From contig JAQGDQ010000147.1 of NCBI GenBank assembly GCA_030141605.1, positions 188,001 to 252,000 on the forward strand: DNA of 64,000 nucleotides, in the 5' to 3' direction. Position 1 is the stretch's first letter. Every line of letters starts with the position of its first letter. The notes under the pieces are model-generated. The model saw only the letters and a program-made list of their open reading frames with translations, was not told the DNA's origin and ran no database searches. The position numbers and the translations under genes are program-made. Of this stretch, positions 24,332 to 36,300 are shown piece after piece. The stretch is from Tubiluchus corallicola (Eukaryota; Priapulida; Priapulimorpha; Priapulimorphida; Tubiluchidae).

Positions 24332-27300
24332 ATGGCAGGTCGTCCACCATTTGTGTATCAGAATTCCATAGATTTTGTCATAGATGGTAAGTGTGATATC
24401 AAATGTATAAATATTGTGATACCTTAATGAAACAAATTTAATTTTACACTTCTTACAATTTGTACTTAGCCTACTATTTAGTGTTTATTCAGTGTGAGCA
24501 CTTTTTTGGTAATTTCCAGAATATAATGAATATATATGTTCTTCAGTTTTTTACTGTAATAATTAAATAAAGTAAGATTAATGTAAAGTAACAGTTAGAC
24601 AAATTGTATATGGTGTGTTACCAAAAGAGAAAGTCTACTTAAACGTTTATGTTAATGTTAACTGACAGTTTTAAAATTGGTTTCATTAACTGCATGAATA
24701 CAGTGCAGTATTTGAATGTAGACTGCATGTTCTAAAGTTGTCATGTAGTAGTCTTTTTTTAAAGAAAATCACCCTGACTAGCTGTTTGCCAGATACAGCT
24801 GAGTTTCATTGCTGTTTGCTGTTCATATTCTTAGGTCTTTGTCATTAGGTTATTGACAGTTGAAGGTAGCCACTAAGTACTAGTGGCCTACTTTTGAGTG
24901 AGCTAGTTGATGTGGTTTGTGTAAACAAGCCAGCACTTAGTGGTCAATGACAATAGAGAATCAGATGAAAGGCCCTGCTTTAATACTAATTGGATAACCT
25001 TCTTTGAAAGCTTATTTCATAATTAGAGCAATAAAATAATTTTTTAAATTTGAAATATTTATGAATTTGTTATAAAAAGGACTTTTGAATAACTGGTCAT
25101 ATTGTTAGGCCAAACAATTTAACTTTAATTTAATTTGACAATATGTCTAGGTTTACACTTTTGAACTCATTTGTTTTCACATTCTAATGTTGAATTTGGA
25201 AAATATATGACATAAAGCTTATTGTAGCCATTTTATTTTTGCATACTTTAAGCCTTTAATAGTTTCTGATTGGCTTGGCTGTTGAATTTGCTGAATTGTT
25301 TACTGTGTCCAACATTTTCAGAATTCACTAGCTTGAATATTGCATAAGCTATCATGTTTAGAATTTCAAGAGCAAGAGAACATGGAAGTAATAAGAATTT
25401 TTTTCTCCAAACTTGTTTTATGGTGTGCTGGGCATCAGTTGATTTATGGTGGTGGAATGCAGCTGGCATGTCATGTTAAAATGTTTACAATAAAAACGTT
25501 GATTTTGGCCAGGTTCCTGAAAAATGTTTGGGGTAATAGATGTGCAAGATGTTTTAGTCAAAATGTATCTACTGTATCTGTTGATGTCATTTCAGGCTAG
25601 CACATAGGGTAGTTGACAAATGCTACATTTCAACTGATTTTTAAACACGGAAGAGTATTCTGCTTTTAGATGAATACCCAATGGCTATTGACTTTTAAAC
25701 ACAGATAACTCCTTAACTGTTACTATGACAATGTGTTTCATTTCAAGGGTTGTGACATTTTGACAGCAGGACAATCCGATATACAGTTATAGTAGATAAA
25801 AAAATGTATATATTTTAACAAATTCGTCAAGGTGCATAATTTATCAATAACCATTTTTTTCTGTTTAATTATATGGCAGGTTAGTTAAGTGTACCCCTAA
25901 CTGCTCAAAAATGTCTACATTGCAGTGGACAATGAACAGCATTTATATTGATGTTACCAAGTGAAGTAACAATATCAAAATTATTTATTGTTGTACTGCT
26001 GTAACTAACTGCTGAAGGCAACGCTAGCTGTATTAATAACATAATACATATTTAAACATATTTTTTGTTCATAAATGTTTCAGTTCTAAAAAGTAGCAAG
26101 GACGATGTTTGGCTACTGGCACACTCCAGTATGGAAAAGTTAGCGGAGAAGATTGTGGAGCGATGTTCAAGTTTCGATCCCCAAACTAAACATGTTTGTA
26201 TTGATTTTTGTTTGGTGTTGTGCTTCTTTGTTAATGTAACTAAGCATTTAGATTTAGAAACCCGTATCTTTAATTTATTGGCTAAGGCAGTATACTTTTG
26301 TTTTAATAAGTTACACTCCAGAGATTGCTGTGTAGATGAACTGTGTAGATCTTGACTGCAACAGAAAACATTCAAGCATTCACAGGAGGAATAAGGTTTC
26401 TTTGACCTACCGACACTTTTTTTATTAATTTCTGTTGGGTAACTAGGTCAATCTGTGCAAAGATTAGGAACTAGTTATGTGCTACACGTTGAATATTGCC
26501 GTAATTTTGTAAGAAAGCTTTTCAAGGTCACAGCCCCACCTTTTTGGTTTATTCGGTTTAAGAGTCATTCCGTGAGAAAATCAGCAAAATAGTGGAAGGT
26601 GACAAATCACCGATTTTGTTCATATTCACAGGGTTTGATGGTCCCCTCAGATGTACCCCACAGCCAAAATATTAGATTTCAGAAATGAGCCGTTTCTGAG
26701 AAAAGCCGCCATTTTGATTTTTTTCGGATTTTGGCCATTTTGGCGTAAAAAATTGCCCAGTATTTCTCACGTTATTACAGACAGTAAATGAGCGATCCAG
26801 CACTAGTTAATTGGTGATATATATAGTAGGGGTCTTACCCTACCGTACCATTATCGTTGCCAAATTGAACCTCCTTTTCAGTTGGCGTCATCAGATTGCA
26901 AAAGATACGTGTCTGCTGCTGCTGAATTTAGACGCCATTTTGAAATCCCCATAACTCCACTGGGGCGGGTATTGGGGGACTAATCAATATGTTTTTATTT
27001 GCAGCTTGACTAGTCCTACAAATGCATGAAATAAAATTTTGGCCAGCGATCTCCCAAGAGTCCAGAATTTTTAGCCAAAGTTGCTCTTTTTTGCCATTTT
27101 CACAACCTTGACCTATATTTAGCTATTCGCTTTGGATGACGGTGTTGCCATTAGAATTGATACAAAGTGCAGCAACGTCAATGTTTATAGGAGTAATGGA
27201 CTGGCTTTAGATGTCTGGGCACTCCTAGCAACCAGGCCCCTCATCAGGGGGCCGCATTCCCTTCGAAGGGCCCCTGTGACGATTACAACATAGTGATTTT

Positions 27301-30300
27301 TATAATCTGTATAAAACACGGAATAGTTTCATGTACATAATAACAGTTTCGTGTACAAGTGCTCGGGCTATATACCTATGGCCCGTGGATCAATACGGGG
27401 GCCTCGGGAGGGCCCCACTGTCTTGACTGAAAAATAGACTTTAGTCAAAAAGGTTTAGTGTCGCTTTGCTAAACAAGATTCTAAAGTAAGGCGAGGCAAG
27501 GCACTATTTGTGAAATTGTGTTGAAACCGCCGCGAGCATCGAATATAACATGTTGCGAGCCAATTTTATAACGCGCACAGCTTTGTGTGGTCTTGTATTC
27601 AACAGGCGAATAGTTGTCAGTCCCTGATATTTTTCCTCAAATCAATTCGAGTTAATAGTTAGTTAGTTACTAATACCTTGGTGTGGCAACTTTGGCAGCT
27701 TCGACAAGCAGACTTCTGCTTACTAACAACGGGCATTAACAAAAAAACTGGTTAAGAAACGCAGCAAAGGCCAGTACGACCCTGCCTCGGCCGTTACATA
27801 CTAATTCCGACTCTGTGCAACGTATGTTTCAAGCCATTCGCTCATATTGTATTTAACCGCCAGGTTTCCACCGTCTCGTAAAGATATACGCATATACACC
27901 GACTACCATATTCAACTAAACTCTAACGAGAATCAGGGCGCTGACGCTTATAATCGCAAATTTTCAAAATAACAAAAAGGCAACAACAAATTCTTTACGT
28001 CCACGACTATTTTTTATTCGCTAATATTCAATGAAAAGTCGCACTATAGTAAATAATAATAAGCTAATAATTGATAATACATACAGTAAGCTGCTACTAT
28101 GTGTTGCTATTGTAACCTCCTTATCAAAAGAGACACAGAGAGACAGAGAGAGTCACAGAGAGACAGAGAGAGTCACAGAGAGACAGAGAGAGACACATAG
28201 AGACAGAGAGAGACACACAGAGACAGAGAGAGACACAGAGAGACACAGAGAGACACAGAGAGAGACACAGAGAGACAGAGAGAGACACAGAGAGAGAGAG
28301 ACAGAGAGAGAGACAGATGGAGACACAGAGAGACAGACAGAGACAGAGAGAGAGAGAGACACAGAGACAGAGAGAAACACAGAGAGACAGAGAGAGACAC
28401 AGAGAGACAGACAGAGACACAAAGAGACATAGAGAGACACAGAGACACAGAGAGACAGAGAGCGACACAGAGAGACAGAGAGACACACAGAGAGACAGAG
28501 AGAGACACACACAGAGAGAGAGACAGAGAGAGACACAGAGAGACAGAGAGAGACACAGAGAGACAGAGAGAGACACACAGAGATAGAGAGACACAGAGAG
28601 ACACAGAGAGACAGACAGAGACAGAGAGACAGACAGAGACACAGAGAGACAGACAGAGACACAAAGAGACACAAAGAGACTCAGAGAGACACAAAGAGAC
28701 AGAGAGAGACGGAGAGAGACACAGAGAGACAGAGAGAGGCACAGAGACACAAAGAGAGACACAGAGAGACAGAGAGCGACACAGAGAGACAGAGAGAGAC
28801 ACACACAGAGAGAGAAACACAGAGAGACAGAGAGAGACACAGAGAGACAGAGAGAGACACAGAGACACAGAGAGGGACACAGAAAGACAGAGAGACAGAC
28901 AGAGACAGAGAGAGAGAGAGACAGACAGAAACAGAGAGAGAGACACACACAGAGAGAGACATGGAGAGACAGAGAGAGACACAGAGAGACAGAGAGAGAC
29001 ACAGAGAGACAGAGACAGACACAGAGAGACACAGAGAGACACACAGAGAGAGAGAGAGAGACACAGAGAGAGACAAAGGGAGACAGAGACAGAGAGAGAC
29101 ACAGAGAGACAGAGAGATCCAGAGTGAGACACAGAGAGATAGAGAGAGACACAGAGAGAGACACGGAGAGACACAGAGAGAGACAGACAGAAACACAGAG
29201 AGACAGAAACTGTAATTTATCGTTTCTTTTTGAAATTTTCATTTTTTTTGTTCAGAATTATGAATAATTCGTACTAATTTTTTCCTATTTAGGTCACATT
29301 CAAGATTGAATCTCGTCAATTTATGGACGAGCTGGCCAAAATTTTATTAATGATCTAAGTATGCCTGGTCAAGCTGTAAATAAACATATATTAATTATAC
29401 TTCAAATACCCGCCCCAGTGGAGTTATGAGAATTTTAAAACAGGGTGTCATTCAGACTGTAGCAGACACGCATCTTTCATGAGCTCATGATACCTGCTGA
29501 AAGAGAATCTCAATTCATCAAACTCAATGTGGCAATAGGGCAAGACCCCTACTATATATACCACCCAGCAACTAGTCCTGGATCATTCATTTACTGCCTG
29601 TAATGATGTGACAAATATAGGTCATTTTTTACGTCAAAATGGCCAAAATCCGAAAAAAAATCAAAATGGCGGCCTATCTCCGAAACGGCTCATTTTTGAT
29701 ATCTAATATTTTGGCTGTGGGGTACATCTGAGGGGATCATCCAACCCTGTGAATATGAACAAAATCGGTGATTTGTCACCTTCCACTATTTTTTGACTTT
29801 TGCATGGTTTTCTCGCGGAATGACTCTTAACATCTTAGTAAGATCATTTGTTAGTGCCCCATAAAGATACTTCTTTATTCGGTATAAACATCTTAGTAAG
29901 ATCATTTGGATGTTACTGCCTCATGAAGATACTTCTTTATGTGATCCAATCTTCTACTTTTGTATTTCGTCCTCCTTTTGTTTGCTAATGGTAGAGCATC
30001 AGGTATTTATAAGGCATTTTTCAGGCACAAGCTTTAAAACACAAACTTGTAAGAAGTTAACAGGAATTAATTACTATAAAATTACTAAGAAATAATTTAA
30101 TTACTAATTAATAATTTTATATAAGTGTTAAACTCACGAGCTGTTTTATTGGGCACTATGGCCACTTGAGAATGTGTTTTCATTTTTCTCTACAGTAAAG
30201 TAATTATTATTCTACCCCAAATCTGTACCCTGGATAAAATGTTGGCTGTTCCAGCTATGAACTTCTCTATTTACTTAACAACATGTAGTACCTGCTGCTT

Positions 30301-33300
30301 GACTTCACCTTGAACTCTGGGTAACTAACTTCTGTTTTTACAAGTTTTTCTACTATTTGCCATGAGTTTGAAGCGTGCTCAGTTACTGTGCAGGCCCTTG
30401 GGCTGTTGTTTACAGGCCACGTGCATAGTGCTTCATTTAGGAGAACGATATCAGTATTGTGAGGCTGCCTTATGCACGTTTGAAGTTTGGCCTGTAACTG
30501 TAAAATATAATACAGTGTTCCCGCGTGGAAGCGCAACAGTATCTGTATCAATTAGTCAAAAATTAATAAAGTGAAAGTGGTCATAAAGCTTTCATGGCCC
30601 AACTAGTACATGCATTTTTGAAGTTGTCAAAAGTCCTTTATTACTGAATCACTTGGCTCACTGTTTTTTTTTCTATTTTAGCTAGGATTTGGTTGTGATC
30701 TTGCTTCCATCCACCTCTACAGTTTCAATGAGAGAGAGAGGAGGAACGAGAGGGAGGGAGGGGAGAGAGAGATAGAGACAGAGAGAGAAAGAGAGAGAGA
30801 GAGAGGGGATGGAGGGAGAGGGTAAAACATTCATTAACTTCCTTGCGTTATCAAGAACAGTTGAAAAAATTTTTATGTCCATATTTAAATTAAGTTTCGA
30901 ATTTACAGTGATTGACTTACTGTAGTAGACAAGCATACATATTCCGATCTTGTTACTCTTTGCAACTGGTTTTAAAGTGTCATTTCTTTTTTGTAGAAGT
31001 TGGACATAGATGTAAATGATAGACATAGACACAGATATATCTGTTTAATCATCTAGCTTCTACTTACACGCTGCCTTAGATTAGATTTCTTGTTTTTTTG
31101 TGCATTAAGCACTTTTGTGAGGAACAGCCCTTAGCAGCGCAACAGCATTAGGTCAAGCTTTGAAATCTGCATTTTATGTAGGCCACCTGTTTTCAGTTTT
31201 CCTTTTCGCATATGTATGTTGGAGGTTGATACTGCTTTTATAAGTATGTTACTATATGTATTTGCTTTTATAAGTATGTTACTATATGTATTTCAATTAG
31301 AGTTTTGTCAGAGATTTTTCAAATGCACACTACCCTTTTCCAAATTGTGTGGCTTCTATACACTTTAATTTCCTCATTTATATAAGTTCACTGGGTTTCC
31401 TATTTGAGCCTTTAATTAAGGCCTGACAATTCTCAGAGTTTTCGCCTGAGCTAGATTTATTATTCTGTCTTGTTGACGGAGTTACGAAAGCTTTGAGGAG
31501 GCTGACATTGACTTGCAGGTGCCTGCACTGTTTTGCGTGAATTCCCAAAATTTCTGTTCTGGCTGTTTTTGTTTACACATGGTTTCTTGTTGACCCCTTG
31601 TTCAGCTGCCAATTCAATTCACATGGCTTCCTCTTGACTTTAACTGCCAGTTTACTCACTGCTGCTCTGTCCTGGTTAAAATTAATGCCTGGTGGCTGGT
31701 AGGTTAAACGTGCAGGCAGTCAGTGAGGGATGTAAACAGCAAAGTAGGACGCATTTCTTTTTAGTTTATACTTGTGTACAGTATGTCCTAACTCCTATAC
31801 ATGACACACATCCATGCATGTAAGCGTGGTATGTGTGACTGTCTTAAGCTAGATGGTAGTTAGCAAAAAATAGCAATTTGGACTTACAAATTTAAAAAAC
31901 CTTTTGGTAAATGCAGCAATTAGTAATATCATCTCCATGTGCAATGTATAAATATAATTGCCTTCGTGAAAAATTGTTATTGATCGGTTCTATTTTCACA
32001 GGTGCCCTGTTGATTAGTCTGCTGTTTGTTTAAACTGTTTTAACGGGCTTTTGTAATGATTTATTTATTTACTGTGTTAATAAAAATATTATGTCTACTA
32101 TCTAATTTTAAGTCATTTGATTTGAAAGATGGATAGATGTATAGATATTGACATTAACAGAAATTGTACATTTGCTAGTCTCATGCAATCAAATTTTATG
32201 CCCTTTGCAAGACATGCACAGATATAATATGTAGACATAGGCATGGACTTTTACATAATTCTAGCACATAAACATTAGACATGTATGTATATGTTCTAGT
32301 CATATATAATTTGTTTTTAGGTTATTTAAAAGACAGATAGATGCAGTCATGTATAGGCATGAATGTAGACATGGAAAGTTTTGTTTCTTCTAGTATGTAA
32401 TGAAAAAACGATGTTGGCAACATAAAATAAAAACGCTGTTAGCTGGAAAAATGTTAACTGACTGGGAGCGAATTGTATTGTTTGATGTTAGTAATTATTG
32501 TGTACCTGTTTTAACTCTCTATGGGGTCTTTTAGTTTTATAATCAAATGCACCAAAGTGACAGTACAAGCTCCATCAGTAGTCAGCAGTCACGTCAGGGG
32601 TACAGCAGCAGTGTAAGTTGAATCAATTCGGCAGCATGGCTTAAATTTGCATTGTTTCTTGTAAATGTTGCACTACTGCTAACTAATTTCATAAAATAAT
32701 GTTTGTAAAATAAATAAATTCTTCACATCATTGTCCCAATGTATATTTCTCCCATTACTAAACTATATAGATGTAAGCCTGAATCTAAAGTTCGTGTGCC
32801 AGTCCCTGCTGTAGCTAGATGTTTAATAAAACAATGACTGACACCAAAAGCATGCACATGTATAAATTTAATTACCACTTTCTGTAAGCTAATTCTTTGT
32901 ATCACTTTTTTTATTATTCTTTCATTAATTAGTTTTGACTGCGTGTGATCTGGTGCACATACAATCTAGTCAATAATCTACAATGGTCAATAATAATAAA
33001 TTTCTTCCTGTTTTTGTTTTGAAAATTGCAGTGTGTGTCACTTTTCCAATAGTACTATAAAATCTTCATAAAATCTTCATTTGCTGATACCATTGACTAC
33101 TACCACATGTTCCAGTTCCAGTTGTTATTTGCTTGTTTGGTCGTTTGTTCGTTTACCAAAGAATATTTATTTTTTCAGGATTGAATTGTCCTAACTCATC
33201 TGTGTGCCAATTAAAATTACTATGTGTTTTTTTGAGTCGCTTTAAACTTCAAAGTGGCAGAGTGGTTGCAGCACTGGTCTGTTGATCCAGAGGTTCTGAG

Positions 33301-36300
33301 TTTGAAACTCGATTGTGGTGGGATTTTTTTTTCATGGGGATCCACTTGAACTAAACTTTCTGGCCACGTTCCTAGGCCTACTCAATCTTAATTGAGTACT
33401 TCTTTGTTATGTAGTGGAGAAAAAGAGGCAATCGAGTGATGGGCTAGCCACCTGTCCTCCTTGTTTGCGGAGGCTTTGTAAATAGATTCTGTAACCATAA
33501 GTCCTTTGCTTTTTCAGGGCATGAGACAATTCTTCTTTTTCTGTGATTCAGAATAGCTTTATGTATTTGTAATATGCATGTTAAAGATCTCAACTTAATA
33601 TGTACTACATAACCTAGTAATTCTTGAAAGTTTTTGTGTATTATGGTATATGAGAATTAGAATTAGTTTTAGTGCAGTGGTTTCACAATTAAGTGTTTAC
33701 TAAATTAGCAATGAATCTAAATCTGGATTAATGTTTATTAAAATAACATACATAGTTTGCATTTTTAAAATGAACTGAGTGATATTTAAGCTAGCTGTAG
33801 TGTAATGTTTGATACATCTCATGTTCCTGTTGGTTTTATTGGTCTAATTTTGCAATACAAGTGAAATACACATGTACTTATTGGGAAACATAGAATTATT
33901 TTTGTTTGATGAGTGCATGGTAAGTGTAAATGCTTGGGGTCCAACAATAGGTGGGTAAATATCATATCATGTTTCTGTAAATTACCAGGAACTTTTTGCA
34001 TTTCAGTGTTCTTGCTGCCAAATCATGGCAAAATGCCAAACAACACTAATTTTCTGGAACTTGTTTCTTTTTTAAACTAAACAATATTAATTTTGTAGAT
34101 CCTATTTTTTTGGTATAAACTAAGGGCAGGCAAACTCAACTCGTCATACAAGACATTTTTCTGTCTAATTACAAAAATTAGTTTTTGGACCATTTTCGTG
34201 AAGTCTAGCTGCGTTAAATGTCAAATAGGATCCACGATTGCTTGATGGAATTCATTTAAAGTGAAATGAATTGCTAGGCCTCATCAGGCAAGATGAGTTA
34301 ATTAAGTAACTTTTGTTTGTGAAAATTATGATTTTTCCTCTGTGCCATTAGCTTTGCAGTACTTACAGTGTGTAACTGCAGTTTAACTTCAATTTTGCAA
34401 CATTACTAAAATTAATCAATTAATTTGAAATGGACCAAAAACTATTTGTAAGCTAAAACCTTTTTAAAAGGCTATAAGGTTATTGTTTGAATATTATAAA
34501 CAGTTGTTTTTCTTTTTAATTTTGTTCATTCAAAGTTCAGGTAACAACTATAATTCTGTTTATATATGTAATGCAGAGTTGTTAGTGAGATAATCAGTAC
34601 TAAAACATCATTACTTCTGTATGCTACTTTAGAAAAAAACAGCCTATATAACTGTGCTATGCATTCATTTCAGCAATCAACTAGGGGTGTGATATGGCTG
34701 AAGATTATCAACTGGGGTCATTTTCCCGATGGCTTTCCAAACATTTTTATTGATGAAATCAAAGAAATGGCAGGAAAAGATGGCAAGTACAAATTACATT
34801 TCATTGTCTTACACATTAATGAACAGCTTTTTGGCTAAAGAGTTTTTCGTTCTTGAATGAACTGACAGGCAGTACTACATTTACAGTGTCCCTAGAAACT
34901 CGACGCACTGGTTGTGGAGTCGGGTTTAATAAGTTTTTGGAGAAGCCTCGGTAAATATATGATCGACTGCAGCTATAGCTTAAAACAGTGTATTTTTAGG
35001 ATAATATGCAGTAGTGTTATTTCAGACAAAACTGAAACAAATTACTTCTTTCTTCATGTAATGAGAAGCCAAAGTTTGTTGTCTAAAATACTCCTTTGTT
35101 AAACAAAACTTTTGCCTTACCTCGAAGTTTTTAATATAAAATCTACCCGGACTCTGGGTTAACGCTGGTTACTAAAATGTGTAAAAGTGAGGCATCAGAC
35201 TGTCAGAGTCGTGAGTTGGAGTCAAAATTTTAAGACCTTCTGGAGTCTGAAACTGAGTCATTATCCTTTTGAGACAGAGTACATAACTTTGCTGGATGTA
35301 AGTGTTCCTTATTACACTTCACACATGTTGAAAAGGATTCAGAATAAAGTAAATGAGTCTTAAAATGGTTTATCTTGGGTCTCTCGTACCTGAAAATAAA
35401 TCTGATTTTAAAGAGACTCGATCATATTGCAGTCTGTATGTTTTTGTATTAAAGTTGTTTAAACAATTTACTATATTTTGTTTTAGTTATTTTCTTGGCA
35501 AGCTTTGATTCTCCGGGCGTCATTTTTGAGCAGCTGTCTGTTCTTTATGCAATTCCCAGGTTAGTTAAGTTTACTATAGCTGTTAATAGCTAAGTAACAT
35601 TTCATAACTTTTCAACAAATTCATTTATTAAAATGTCGACAAGGTTTCTCCGATTTTTTGCCTAAATATAAGTGCATTGACTGCTTTATTTATTAATAAT
35701 TTTTATTTTTCAACTCCAGATACCTTGCAAGGTCTTTCCATGTCATTTTGCCATATTTTCCGACTGGAACAATGGAAAGAATTGACACTGAAGGACAAAT
35801 AGCAACAGCTAAAGTAAAAGAACTTTTGATAATTGTGTTTGATAAGAGGATTTCTTTATGCAAATTTATATTGCAATGCGAGTCTTTATTGATGCACCTA
35901 AAATTTATTGATTCGTATGTTTTATTTAGACTCTAGCCACGCTTCTGTCTGCAATACCTCTCACAGCTCGTGGTCCAACGCAGATCGTTATTTTCGACAT
36001 TCATGCATTGCAAGAACGTTTCTACTTTAGCGAGAATGTCATTCCAAGGTAAGTAAGTGTGCTGTGAGATTCTCCTTGTTTTCAATAAATTTGGTTACAG
36101 GGAGTTTGGCAGTCTAAACCTGTGTAATATAGTGGAGCTTCCTATAGATTAATAATACCTAAGCTGCTTTTTGTGACTTGCAATTCAATGACAATCATTT
36201 ATTGAGTTTATTTCAGATTATGCTCAGCTATACCACTTATCAAGAGAGAACTGGACCGTATTGGTCACAGTGACTTGGCAGTTGCATTTCCAGATGATGG

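Noticed and set aside
28031-29242. Very long open frames (up to 372 codons) on both strands
   Set aside because: They are translations of the GACACAGAGA microsatellite. Every frame is open because the repeat lacks stop triplets, and residue content simply follows the unit.
30679-30820. Exon-like block after ttctattttag, reading [16 protein letters not shown] followed by Arg/Glu repeats
   Set aside because: Its phases fit neither exon 2 nor exon 3 of the PRS gene, which join cleanly without it, and most of it is a GA microsatellite.
33252-33325. Functional tRNA gene
   Set aside because: A and B boxes are present, but acceptor and D stems do not pair, and the downstream body is shared with another SINE copy.
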